Shown piece by piece: positions 18,146 through 26,750 of a stretch of DNA of 64,000 nucleotides (position 1 is the stretch's first letter; every line of letters begins with the position of its first letter). The stretch is taken from NCBI RefSeq assembly GCF_042681025.1, contig NZ_JBHUER010000001.1, forward strand, positions 186,001-250,000, given 5' to 3'. Under the pieces are notes generated by a model. That model was given only the letters and a program-made list of their open reading frames with translations. It did not search any database and was not told the DNA's origin. This stretch comes from Methylopila henanensis. Its GTDB lineage: Bacteria; Pseudomonadota; Alphaproteobacteria; Rhizobiales; Methylopilaceae. Made by a program: the position numbers and the translations under genes.

Positions 18146-18363
18146 AGCGGCCAGAGAGCGCCGACGCCGGACTTCTCCGGCGGCAGCGTCGCGGCGAGAA
18201 AGGCGCCGACGAACAGGCCGCCATAGGTCGCGGCGCCGCTCATCCGCATCCGCGATTCCGGAAGCGTCCGGAGGACGCGACGGGCGACGGCGAAGCATCC
18301 GGGCGGCCGCGCCGCGTGTCATCGACCGCGTGGGGAGTGAGAGCGCGCCCGATCGGTTCGGCG

Positions 18364-18861
18364 TCAGAACGGGATGTCGTCGTCCATCACGTCGCTCATG
18401 CGGCCGCCGCCTGAGGCGGGAGCCGGAGCGCGGCGCTGCTCCATCGGGCTCGACCGGCCGAAGCTGTCGTTGGAGGAGGCCTCGTAGCTGTCGTCCGATC
18501 CGCCGCCGCCGCGGCCGTCGAGCAGGGCGAGCTCGCCGCGGAAGCGCTGGATCACGATCTCGGTCGTGTACTTCTCGACTCCGGACTGGTCGGTCCACTT
18601 GCGGGTCTGGAGCTGGCCCTCGACATAGACCTTGGAGCCCTTGCGGAGGTAGTTCTCAGCGACCTTCGCGAGGTTCTCGTTGAAGATCACGACCGAGTGC
18701 CACTCGGTCTTCTCGCGCCGCTCGCCGGACTGCTTGTCGCGCCAGTTCTCGGAAGTCGCGATGCGCAGGTTCACCACCGGCTCGCCCGAGTTCAGGCGGC
18801 GCACTTCCGGATCGCGGCCGAGATTTCCGACCAGAATGACCTTGTTGACGCTGCCCGCCAT
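18364..18861 (-). CDS. ssb: Single-stranded DNA-binding protein
   Basis: 165-residue SSB with an N-terminal OB fold (SVNKVILVGNLGRDPEVRRL through YVEGQLQTRKWTDQSG) and a Gly/Ser/Pro-rich flexible tail ending in the acidic tip MDDDIPF, which docks replication and repair partners. Divergent from uvrA across a 243-base region holding an SOS box, an arrangement widely conserved in bacteria. The 218 bases downstream, to the chemoreceptor end, hold nothing I can identify. Confidence 0.97.
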   Translation of the reverse strand: MAGSVNKVILVGNLGRDPEVRRLNSGEPVVNLRIATSENWRDKQSGERREKTEWHSVVIFNENLAKVAENYLRKGSKVYVEGQLQTRKWTDQSGVEKYTTEIVIQRFRGELALLDGRGGGGSDDSYEASSNDSFGRSSPMEQRRAPAPASGGGRMSDVMDDDIPF

Positions 18862-18980
18862 GACGATCTCCTGAAAGCTTGATCGCGCACCCTAGTCGCC
18901 ATGCCGCCTTGCGTCGCCCTTGGGCTCGGGCTTGTCCACAAGCCGCGGGAGAGGCACTGTCGGACTGGACAGCGATCTTT

Positions 18981-18995
18981 GTTCTATTTATGTTC
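18981..18995. promoter_or_regulatory. LexA (SOS) box between ssb and uvrA
   Basis: GTTCTATTTATGTTC is a perfect match to the alphaproteobacterial LexA site GTTC-N7-GTTC, with the A+T-rich spacer typical of strong sites. It lies 110 bases before the uvrA start and 120 before ssb, in the shared promoter region, so it could repress uvrA and perhaps ssb until DNA damage. Confidence 0.88.
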
Positions 18996-19104
18996 CTTAA
19001 CATGCCGATGGGAACGCGACAAGCGCCCGGCTTGACCCGAACGGCGTGCGGGACGACGTGACGAGCGGATGGCGGCGCGGGCCGCCGCGGGACGACGAGT
19101 GCCT

Positions 19105-22100
19105 ATGACGAAGACCCCCTCGCAGGCCGGAAAGGCCCGCGCGCCGAAGCAGGCTGCGGCCTCCTCCAGGCCGGACGACGCGCCCGCGACGCCCAAGGCG
19201 GCGAACGCCAAAGCCTCTGCGCCCAAGGCGCCGAAGGCTGCGGCGCTGGAGGCCGCCTTCGACGCGGCCGCCGAGCGGCGGCTGGAGCGGCGCGACCAGC
19301 GGATGATCTCGATCCGCGGCGCGCGCGAGCACAACCTCAAGAACGTCGACCTCGACATTCCGCGCGACAGGCTCGTGGTGTTCACGGGGCTGTCGGGCAG
19401 CGGAAAATCGTCGCTCGCCTTCGACACCATCTACGCCGAAGGCCAGAGGCGCTATGTCGAGAGCCTCTCGGCCTACGCCCGCCAGTTCCTCGAGATGATG
19501 CAGAAGCCGGACGTCGACCAGATCGACGGCCTGTCGCCGGCGATCTCGATCGAGCAGAAGACGACCTCGAAGAACCCGCGCTCGACGGTGGGCACGGTCA
19601 CCGAGATCTACGACTACATGCGCCTGCTGTGGGCGCGCGTCGGCATCCCGTATTCGCCGGCGACCGGCCTGCCGATCGAGAGCCAGACGGTCAGCCAGAT
19701 GGTGGACCGGCTGATGGCGCTGCCCGAGGGGTCGCGGCTCTATCTGCTCGCGCCGGCGATCCGCGGCCGCAAGGGCGAGTACCGCAAGGAGATCGCCGAG
19801 TTCCAGAAGAAGGGGTTCCAGCGCCTCAAGATCGACGGGACCTTCTACGAGATCGCCGACGCGCCCGCGCTCGACAAGAAGCTGAAGCACGACATCGACG
19901 TTGTGGTGGACCGCGTCGTCATCCGCGGCGACATCGCGAGCCGGCTGGCGGACAGCCTGGAGCAGGCGCTCGGCCTCGCCGACGGCATCGCGATCGCCGA
20001 GTTCGCCGGCGAGACCGACGAGAACGGCGACCCGAAACGGCTGACCTTCTCGGAGAAGTTCGCCTGTCCGGTGTCGGGCTTCACCATCGCCGAGATCGAG
20101 CCCAGGCTGTTTTCCTTCAACAATCCCTTCGGCGCCTGCCCGGCCTGCGATGGCCTCGGCACCGAGATGAGCGTCGACCCCAACCTCGTCGTTCCCGACG
20201 GCGGGCTGACGCTGCGCAAGGGCGCGATCGCGCCCTGGGCGCGCTCGACCTCGCCCTATTACATCCAGACGCTCGACGCGCTCGCGAAGCATTACGGCTT
20301 CTCGCTGACCAAGCCCTGGGCGGACTTGGCCGAGAAGGCGCGCAACGTCATCCTCTATGGTTCGGGCGACGAGAAGGTGCGCTTCGTCTACGACGACGGG
20401 CTGCGCTCCTACGAGACCAACAAGACCTTCGAAGGCGTCGTCCGCAATCTGGAGCGGCGCTGGAAGGAGACCGAGAGCGACTGGTCCCGCGAGGAGATCG
20501 GCCGCTACATGTCGGACGTGCCGTGCCTCATCTGCGAGGGCTACCGGCTGAAGCCGGAGGCGCTCGCGGTGCGGGTCGCCGATCGCCACATCGGCCGCGC
20601 CTCCGCCCTGTCGGTGAAGGCGGCGCACGCCTGGTTCGAGGACCTGCCGAACCACCTCACGGACAAGCAGAACGAGATCGCCTACCGCATTCTCAAGGAG
20701 ATCCGCGACCGGCTGCGCTTCCTCGTCGACGTCGGGCTCGACTACCTGACGCTTGCGCGCAACTCCGGCTCGCTCTCCGGCGGCGAGAGCCAGCGCATCC
20801 GGCTCGCGAGCCAGATCGGCTCGGGCCTCACGGGCGTGCTCTACGTGCTCGACGAGCCGTCGATCGGCCTGCACCAGCGTGACAACGAGCGCCTGCTCGG
20901 CACGCTGGAGCGCCTGCGCGACCTCGGCAACACCGTGATCGTGGTGGAGCACGACGAGGACGCCATCCGGCTCGCGGACTACGTGGTCGACGTCGGCCCG
21001 GGCGCCGGCGTCCACGGTGGACAGATCGTGGCCCAGGGCACGCCGGCCGAGGTGATGGCGAACCCGGCGAGCCTCACGGGCCAGTACCTCACGGGCGAGA
21101 AGATGGTGCGCACGCCGGCGCGTCGCCGGCCGTTCGACAAGAAGCGGGTGCTGAAGGTCGTCGGCGCCAAGGCCAACAACCTCAAGGACGTGACGGCCGA
21201 GATCCCGCTCGGCACCTTCACCTGCGTCACCGGCGTCTCCGGGGGCGGCAAGTCCACGCTGCTGATCGACACGGTGTTCAAGGCGGCGGCGCGCAAGCTG
21301 AACGGCGCCAACGAGAATCCCGGCGCGCATGAGCGCATCGAGGGCTTCGAGGCGCTCGACAAGGTCATCGACATCGACCAGTCGCCGATCGGCCGGACGC
21401 CGCGCTCCAATCCGGCGACCTATATCGGCGCCTTCACGCCGATCCGCGACTGGTTCGCGGGCCTGCCGGAGGCGAAGGCGCGCGGCTACATGCCGGGCCG
21501 CTTCTCGTTCAACGTGAAGGGCGGCCGCTGCGAGGCCTGCCAAGGCGACGGCGTCATCAAGATCGAGATGCACTTCCTGCCGGACGTCTACGTCACCTGC
21601 GACGTCTGCAAGGGCAAGCGCTACGACCGCGAGACGCTCGAGGTGCTCTACCGCGGCAAGTCGATCGCCGACGTGCTCGACATGACGGTCGACGAGGCCG
21701 CGGCCTTCTTCAAGGCGGTGCCGTCGATCCGCGAGAAGATGGACACGCTCGCGCGCGTCGGCCTCGGCTACGTCAAGGTCGGCCAGCCCGCGACCACGCT
21801 GTCCGGCGGCGAGGCGCAGCGCGTGAAGCTGTCCAAGGAGCTGTCGCGGCGCGCCACTGGCCGCACGCTCTACATTCTCGACGAGCCGACCACGGGCCTG
21901 CACTTCCACGACGTGGCGAAGCTGCTCGACGTGCTGCACGAACTCGTCGACCAAGGCAACACGGTCGCTGTGATCGAGCACAATCTCGAGGTCATCAAGA
22001 CCGCGGACTGGATCATCGACATGGGTCCGGAAGGCGGCGACGGCGGCGGGACGGTTGTCGCGGCCGGAACGCCGGAGCAGATCGCCGGGAAACGAGCCAG

Positions 22101-22170
22101 CCACACCGGCCGCTTCCTCGCCGAGGTGCTGGAGCGGCGTCCGCTGAAGCGCGCCGACGCGGCGGAGTAA
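19105..22170 (+). CDS. uvrA: Excinuclease ABC subunit UvrA
   Basis: Damage-recognition ATPase of nucleotide excision repair, about 1021 residues. Seen: Walker A GLSGSGKSSLAF (first half) and GVSGGGKSTLL (second half), signatures LSGGESQRI and LSGGEAQRV, two Walker B motifs (LDEPSIGLHQRD, LDEPTTGLHFHD), and zinc-finger cysteines in CPACDG, CEACQGDG and CDVCKGKRY. The usual start of the family corresponds to MISIRGAREHNLKNVDLDIP; here about 65 Ala/Lys/Pro-rich residues precede it, so the N-terminus is extended or a later start (ATG near 19303) is used. Likely SOS-induced through the upstream GTTC-N7-GTTC box. Works with Mfd, also in this window. Confidence 0.97.
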   Translation: MTKTPSQAGKARAPKQAAASSRPDDAPATPKAANAKASAPKAPKAAALEAAFDAAAERRLERRDQRMISIRGAREHNLKNVDLDIPRDRLVVFTGLSGSGKSSLAFDTIYAEGQRRYVESLSAYARQFLEMMQKPDVDQIDGLSPAISIEQKTTSKNPRSTVGTVTEIYDYMRLLWARVGIPYSPATGLPIESQTVSQMVDRLMALPEGSRLYLLAPAIRGRKGEYRKEIAEFQKKGFQRLKIDGTFYEIADAPALDKKLKHDIDVVVDRVVIRGDIASRLADSLEQALGLADGIAIAEFAGETDENGDPKRLTFSEKFACPVSGFTIAEIEPRLFSFNNPFGACPACDGLGTEMSVDPNLVVPDGGLTLRKGAIAPWARSTSPYYIQTLDALAKHYGFSLTKPWADLAEKARNVILYGSGDEKVRFVYDDGLRSYETNKTFEGVVRNLERRWKETESDWSREEIGRYMSDVPCLICEGYRLKPEALAVRVADRHIGRASALSVKAAHAWFEDLPNHLTDKQNEIAYRILKEIRDRLRFLVDVGLDYLTLARNSGSLSGGESQRIRLASQIGSGLTGVLYVLDEPSIGLHQRDNERLLGTLERLRDLGNTVIVVEHDEDAIRLADYVVDVGPGAGVHGGQIVAQGTPAEVMANPASLTGQYLTGEKMVRTPARRRPFDKKRVLKVVGAKANNLKDVTAEIPLGTFTCVTGVSGGGKSTLLIDTVFKAAARKLNGANENPGAHERIEGFEALDKVIDIDQSPIGRTPRSNPATYIGAFTPIRDWFAGLPEAKARGYMPGRFSFNVKGGRCEACQGDGVIKIEMHFLPDVYVTCDVCKGKRYDRETLEVLYRGKSIADVLDMTVDEAAAFFKAVPSIREKMDTLARVGLGYVKVGQPATTLSGGEAQRVKLSKELSRRATGRTLYILDEPTTGLHFHDVAKLLDVLHELVDQGNTVAVIEHNLEVIKTADWIIDMGPEGGDGGGTVVAAGTPEQIAGKRASHTGRFLAEVLERRPLKRADAAE

Positions 22171-22495
22171 GGGGAGCCGCGCGAGCGACACGACGGCGCC
22201 CAACAGGCGTGCATGATCAAGTCGTGGCCGAAATTCGCCTGACCATGAAATGGGCGTGTCGCGGTTTGCGGCAGTAATCGGGCCGGTCGGAAGGTTTTAT
22301 TAAGTCGTCATGACGCGCGCGCATCCCAGCAACGCGCGGACGAGCATTTGTCGACTGCGGAGCATCACGTATATCGAGGCCACGAAACGCAGGCGGCTAC
22401 CAGCCATCGACCGCCGCGGCGGCCGGAACGCCTGAGCGACCGGCGGCCGCGCCGCGGGCGCGCTCCGACCGCCACAGGATTTGGGACTTGAGACA
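22171..22495. promoter_or_regulatory. Intergenic region with candidate DUF1127 promoter
   Basis: A 325-base non-coding stretch between uvrA and the DUF1127 gene. TTGTCG (22348-22353), a 16-base spacer and TATATC (22370-22375) form a plausible promoter about 120 bases before the small gene. The segment around 22295-22310 (GGTTTTATTAAGTCGTC) is locally A+T-rich. No gene is visible. Confidence 0.4.
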
Positions 22496-22666
22496 ATGCT
22501 GTTCTGGGCTTTCCTTCTGAAGCGCTACCGGATGTGGCGCGTGTACCGCGAGACCTTCGTCGAGCTGACGAGCCTCGACGACCGCACCCTGGCCGACGTC
22601 AATCTCGGCCGCGGCGACATCGAACGGGTCGCGCGCCGCGCCGCCCGCGAGGCTGTCGCCGCCTGA
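22496..22666 (+). CDS. Small DUF1127 protein
   Basis: 56-residue basic protein of the DUF1127 family. The signature ELTSLDDRTLADVNLGRGDIERVARR is split here as ELTSLDDRTLADV and NLGRGDIERVAR at about 23-48, and a short hydrophobic/basic N-terminus (MLFWAFLLKRYRMW) precedes it. Such proteins are abundant in Rhizobiales; some have been linked to RNA turnover and to phosphate or stress responses. It ends 28 bases before a strong terminator shared with phaC. ATG 22496 was chosen; a TTG five codons upstream is possible. Confidence 0.85.
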   Translation: MLFWAFLLKRYRMWRVYRETFVELTSLDDRTLADVNLGRGDIERVARRAAREAVAA

Positions 22667-22691
22667 TCTTGCGATCGGCGGGATGACGACG

Positions 22692-22725
22692 AAAAGGCCC
22701 CGGCTTTCGCAGCCGGGGCCTTTTT
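22692..22725. terminator. Strong bidirectional intrinsic terminator (DUF1127 / phaC)
   Basis: Perfect 11-bp GC-rich stem AGGCCCCGGCT / AGCCGGGGCCT around TTCGC, flanked by AAAA on the left and TTTTT on the right, so it reads as a rho-independent terminator in both directions. It lies between the convergent DUF1127 gene and phaC. Confidence 0.93.
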
Positions 22726-22745
22726 CATGCGCGGATTTGAAGGAA

Positions 22746-24908
22746 TCAGACCCGTACCTTCACATAGGTTCCCGGCGCGTCGTCGATCGCGGGGTAGGGG
22801 CCTTCGCCCGGAACGCGCGCCGGCACGGCGGTGGCGTCGGACGCGGCGAGCCAGGCGCGCCAGTCCGGCCACCACGAGCCGGGACGCTCCTCCGCCTTCG
22901 CGAACCAGTCCTCGAACGCGCCCGTAGGCGCCTCGCCGACCCAGTGCTGGTACTTCATCCTGGCCGGCGGGTTCACCACGCCCGCGATGTGGCCGGAGCC
23001 CGCGAGCACGAAGCGCACCGGGCCGCCGAACATGGTCGCGCCAAGGAAGGCGGAGCGGGCCGGGGCGATGTGGTCTTCCCGGGTCGCGAGCTCGTAGACC
23101 GGAACCTTCACCTTGCCGAGATCGAGGATCTCGCCGGCGATCTCCATGCGACCCTGCGCCAGGTCGTTGTTGAGGTAGCAGCCGCGCAGGTAGAATGAGT
23201 GGTTCGCCGCCGGCATCCGGGTGGTGTCCGAATTCCAGTACAGCAGGTCGAACGGGAAGGGCGCCTTGCCCTTCATGTAGTTGTTGACGACGTAAGGCCA
23301 GATCAGGTCGTTCGAGCGCAGCATGTTGAAGGCGTTCGCCATGCTGGAGCCTTCGAGGAAGCCGAAGGCGGCCATTCGCGCCTCCACCGCGGCCACTTGC
23401 GCCTCGTCCACGAACACCTTCAGGTCGCCGGCGTGGGTGAAGTCCACCTGCGTGGTGAAGAAGGTGGCGCTCGCGATTCGCTGGTCGTCGCGCGCCGCCA
23501 TGTAGGCGAGCGTCACCGCGAGCAGCGTGCCGCCGACGCAGTAGCCGACGGCGTCGACCTGTTCGGTCCCGGTCGCCGCGCGCGCGATGTCGACCGCGGT
23601 CATCACGCCGTCGCGCATGTAGTCGTCGAAGCTCATGGCGGCGTGACGGGCGTCCGGGTTCACCCACGACACGCAGAACACCGTCAGGCCCTGGTCGACG
23701 CACCACTTGATGAAACTCTTCTCGGGCGTCAGGTCGAGAATGTAGAACTTGTTGATCCATGGCGGCACGATCAGCACCGGCCGCGTGCGCGTCATCGCCG
23801 TCGTCGGGGCGTACTGGATCAGCTCCATCAGCTCGTTGCGGAAGATCACCTTGCCGGGCGTGGTGGCGAGGTTGCGGCCGACCTCGAAATTGGCGTTGTC
23901 GGTCTGCCGGATGCGGAGGTCGCCGTTTCCGGCCGCGATGTCCTCGGCGAGCATCTGCATGCCGCGGACAAGGTTCTCGCCCTTCTGGGCGAAGGTCTCG
24001 CGCAGCAGCTCCGGGTTGGTCGGCACGAAGTTCGACGGCGACACCGCGTTGGCGATCTGCCGCACGTAGAAGGCCGCCTTGTGGCGGGTGTGGGGGTCGA
24101 GCTCGTGCGCCTCCTCCACCATGCGCTCGGCCCAGCGGGCGGCGTGGAGATAGGCCTGCTTCAGGAAGTCGAAGAACGGGTTGTCCGACCATTCCGGGTC
24201 CCTGAAGCGCGCGTCCTTGGGGTCGGGCGCCGCGGTCGGCGGCGCCTGTTCGCCCGAGAAGCGCCGCAGCGTTCCGGTCCACAGGTCGAGAAAGCCGGTG
24301 GTGAAGGCCTTCTGCGCCTCGACGGTGCGCGAGGGGTCGGCCATCCAGCGCTCGGCGACCTGGCCGATGGTCTTCACCACGTCGACGATCTCGTTGGTGG
24401 CCGCGAACGGGCGCTCGCCGTTCTCTCGCGGGCGCATGTAGGCGGAAATCGCCCGCCCGCCCTCCTCGTACAGCCGCGCCATGTTCGCCGCGAACGCCTC
24501 GACGTCGACCGTGAGGAACGGGTTCGCCTCGGGAGCTTCCGTTCCTGCGGCGGAGGATGAGGGACGCGGCGCCTCGGCTGGCCGCGGCTCCGCCGGCTGG
24601 GCGGTCTTCGGCGCGCGGCGTTTCGGTTTTGCGGCTTTCGCGGGATCCGATGTGGATTCGCGCGCGGCGGCGGCTTTCGCGGGTTTGGCGCTTTTCGTCT
24701 TCGGCTTTGCGGCGGCCGGCCGCCCGGTCCCAGAGGCCGCGGCGGGTTTCGGCGCCGCCTCGTCCGGCGCGCGGGGCTCGGTCGGAGCCGGACGCGTCTC
24801 GGCCTTGCTCGTCCTCATGGCCTGCGGTTGCCGTCCGGGCTTCGAGGCCTTCGCGCGCCCCGCCGGCGCAGCGGGAGCCGTCGAGCGCTCGACCGCGTTC
24901 CGAGCCAT
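22746..24908 (-). CDS. phaC: Class I poly(3-hydroxyalkanoate) synthase with long basic N-terminal extension
   Basis: PHA synthase polymerizing hydroxyacyl-CoA into storage polyester on granules. The catalytic triad is visible: Cys457 in the lipase-like box GYCVGG, Asp612 in TREDHIAP and His640 in GSGHIAGVVNPP. The N-terminal domain of the family starts at about residue 135 (NPFLTVDVEAFAANMARLYEE). Before it is an unusual segment of about 125 residues, low-complexity and rich in Ala, Lys, Pro and Arg (AKPKTKSAKPAKAAAA, PAKAAKPKRRAPKTAQPAEP), like histone H1 or PhaF tails. The enzyme is thus 720 residues against about 590 usual. ATG 24908 (ARNAVERS) was chosen; the open frame extends further but looks like leader. 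No phaA, phaB, phaR or phasin genes adjoin it. Confidence 0.95.
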   Translation of the reverse strand: MARNAVERSTAPAAPAGRAKASKPGRQPQAMRTSKAETRPAPTEPRAPDEAAPKPAAASGTGRPAAAKPKTKSAKPAKAAAARESTSDPAKAAKPKRRAPKTAQPAEPRPAEAPRPSSSAAGTEAPEANPFLTVDVEAFAANMARLYEEGGRAISAYMRPRENGERPFAATNEIVDVVKTIGQVAERWMADPSRTVEAQKAFTTGFLDLWTGTLRRFSGEQAPPTAAPDPKDARFRDPEWSDNPFFDFLKQAYLHAARWAERMVEEAHELDPHTRHKAAFYVRQIANAVSPSNFVPTNPELLRETFAQKGENLVRGMQMLAEDIAAGNGDLRIRQTDNANFEVGRNLATTPGKVIFRNELMELIQYAPTTAMTRTRPVLIVPPWINKFYILDLTPEKSFIKWCVDQGLTVFCVSWVNPDARHAAMSFDDYMRDGVMTAVDIARAATGTEQVDAVGYCVGGTLLAVTLAYMAARDDQRIASATFFTTQVDFTHAGDLKVFVDEAQVAAVEARMAAFGFLEGSSMANAFNMLRSNDLIWPYVVNNYMKGKAPFPFDLLYWNSDTTRMPAANHSFYLRGCYLNNDLAQGRMEIAGEILDLGKVKVPVYELATREDHIAPARSAFLGATMFGGPVRFVLAGSGHIAGVVNPPARMKYQHWVGEAPTGAFEDWFAKAEERPGSWWPDWRAWLAASDATAVPARVPGEGPYPAIDDAPGTYVKVRV

Positions 24909-25085
24909 AGACCCATACCCTCCCAAGGACCCCGCGGTTGCGACGCGTCCTGCGCGCCGCTCCACGGGTTGCTTCGTAACCGCTTCCCATGACAATAGGC
25001 GCAACCCGCGCCGCGCGTCACGTGCGGCATGGGCGGTCGGCCCCCGAAATCGGGCCGGGATCGTTCCCGTTTCGAGACCCTGCCC

Positions 25086-25316
25086 ATGAGCGTTTCACGG
25101 CCCGCTTTCGCCGTCGTCCTTCTCGCCGGCTGCGGCCTGCTGCTCGGGGGCTGCGATCTCGAGAAGTACCGCGGCACGCGGGGGCTGCCGCCGGCTCCCG
25201 ACAATCTGGCCTATCCGGACGTCAACGTGACGCCGCCGCAGCGCCCCGGAACTCTCCGGACGCCTGAAGAGCAGAAGAAGCTTGAGGCGGACCTGCTGGC
25301 GCGCAAACGCCGCTGA
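25086..25316 (+). CDS. Small lipoprotein of unknown function
   Basis: 76 residues. A hydrophobic signal segment SRPAFAVVLLAGCGLLLGGC has two possible lipobox cysteines (LAGC, LGGC), then a charged, proline-rich short mature part DLEKYRGTRGLPPAPDNLAYPD ending in basic residues. No family recognised. It lies 177 bases from the divergent phaC start and 149 bases before an aminotransferase. Possibly an envelope lipoprotein. Confidence 0.7.
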   Translation: MSVSRPAFAVVLLAGCGLLLGGCDLEKYRGTRGLPPAPDNLAYPDVNVTPPQRPGTLRTPEEQKKLEADLLARKRR

Positions 25317-25465
25317 CGGGCCTCGGAAGTGGGTGGGCGGCAGGCGCGGCCCCCGACGAATTGCCGAGAGCAGGCCCGCGCCTGCGTTTGCCCGCAATCC
25401 GGCCATACGGTATCTCGGATGATCCCCGCGCGCTGGTGCGCGGGTAAGCCCCGAATCGTGCCGCC

Positions 25466-26683
25466 ATGACCGAATTCCATTCCGTGCGCCGTCTGCCGCC
25501 CTACGTGTTCGAACAGGTGAACCGGGTGAAGGCCGCAGCCCGGAAGGCCGGCGCCGACATCATCGACCTCGGCATGGGCAACCCGGACCTGCCGACGCCC
25601 GACCACATCAACGAGAAGCTGGTCGAGGCCGTCACCAAGCCGCGGACCAACCGCTATTCGACGTCGAAGGGCATTCCGGGCCTGCGCAAGGCCCAGGCGG
25701 CCTATTACGCCCGCCGCTTCGGCGTGTCGCTGAACCCCGACACGCAGGTGGTCGCGACGCTTGGCTCCAAGGAGGGCTTCGCCAACATGGCGCAGGCCAT
25801 CACCGCGCCGGGCGACGTGGTGCTGACGCCGAACCCGAGCTACCCGATTCACGCCTTCGGCTTCCTGATGGCCGGCGGCGTCATCCGCAACGTGCCGGCG
25901 ACTCCGGGACCGGAGTATTTTCACGCGCTCGAACGCGCGGTGATCCATTCGGTGCCGAAGCCGATCGCGCTCATCACCTGCTTCCCGTCGAATCCGACGG
26001 CGGAAGTGGCCGACCTCGAATTCTATAAGGACGTCGTCCGCTTCGCGAAGCAGCACGACATCTTCGTGCTCTCGGATCTTGCCTATTCCGAGATCTACTT
26101 CGACGGGAACCCGCCGCCTTCGATCCTGCAGGTGCCGGGCGCGATGGACGTGGCGGTCGAGTTCACCTCGATGTCCAAGACATATTCGATGCCGGGCTGG
26201 CGCGTCGGCTTCGCGGTCGGCAACGAGCGGCTGCTCGCGGCGCTCGCCCGGGTGAAGTCCTATCTCGATTACGGTGCCTACACCCCGATCCAGGTCGCGG
26301 CCTCCGCCGCGCTCAATGGGCCGGACGACTGCATCGCGGAGATGCGTGAGATCTACAAGAAGCGCCGCGACATCATGGTCGACACGTTCGGCCGCGCCGG
26401 CTTCACGGTGCCGAGCCCGAAGGCCTCGATGTTCGCCTGGGCGCCGATTCCCGAGAAGTTCCGCCCGCTCGGCAGCCTGGAGTTCTCGAAGCTGCTGGTC
26501 GAGAAGGCCCATGTGGCGGTGGCGCCGGGCATCGGCTTCGGCGAGCACGGCGACGAGTTCGTGCGCATCGCGCTGGTCGAGAACGAGCACCGCATCCGGC
26601 AGGCGGCGCGATCGATCCGCCGCTTCCTTGAAACTGCGGACGAGACGTTGCACAACGTCGTCCCGCTCGCCGCGGCGCGCTGA
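25466..26683 (+). CDS. PLP-dependent aminotransferase, AlaC-like
   Basis: Fold-type I aminotransferase of 405 residues, class I/II. It has DLGMGNPDLPTP near the N-terminus, the PLP-lysine in SMSKTYSMPGWRVGF (Lys at about 240), and the arginine/glycine end motif FGEHGDEFVRIALVENEHRI. The sequence, with its start HSVRRLPPYVFEQVNRVKAAAR, is of the AlaC/LL-diaminopimelate aminotransferase-related group that commonly precedes hom in alphaproteobacteria. The likely role is alanine or related amino acid transamination. It is followed by hom after 67 bases, so they may be co-transcribed. The exact substrate is not certain. Confidence 0.87.
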   Translation: MTEFHSVRRLPPYVFEQVNRVKAAARKAGADIIDLGMGNPDLPTPDHINEKLVEAVTKPRTNRYSTSKGIPGLRKAQAAYYARRFGVSLNPDTQVVATLGSKEGFANMAQAITAPGDVVLTPNPSYPIHAFGFLMAGGVIRNVPATPGPEYFHALERAVIHSVPKPIALITCFPSNPTAEVADLEFYKDVVRFAKQHDIFVLSDLAYSEIYFDGNPPPSILQVPGAMDVAVEFTSMSKTYSMPGWRVGFAVGNERLLAALARVKSYLDYGAYTPIQVAASAALNGPDDCIAEMREIYKKRRDIMVDTFGRAGFTVPSPKASMFAWAPIPEKFRPLGSLEFSKLLVEKAHVAVAPGIGFGEHGDEFVRIALVENEHRIRQAARSIRRFLETADETLHNVVPLAAAR

Positions 26684-26750
26684 GGGACCGAACGTCGCGA
26701 CGGTCCTCCCGCCGCGGCGTTCCTTCTCCTGAACGCATTCGGATGTCCTC

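Noticed and set aside
18997..22203. Long minus-strand frame opposite uvrA
   Set aside because: uvrA on the plus strand has every family motif; the antisense frame shows none.
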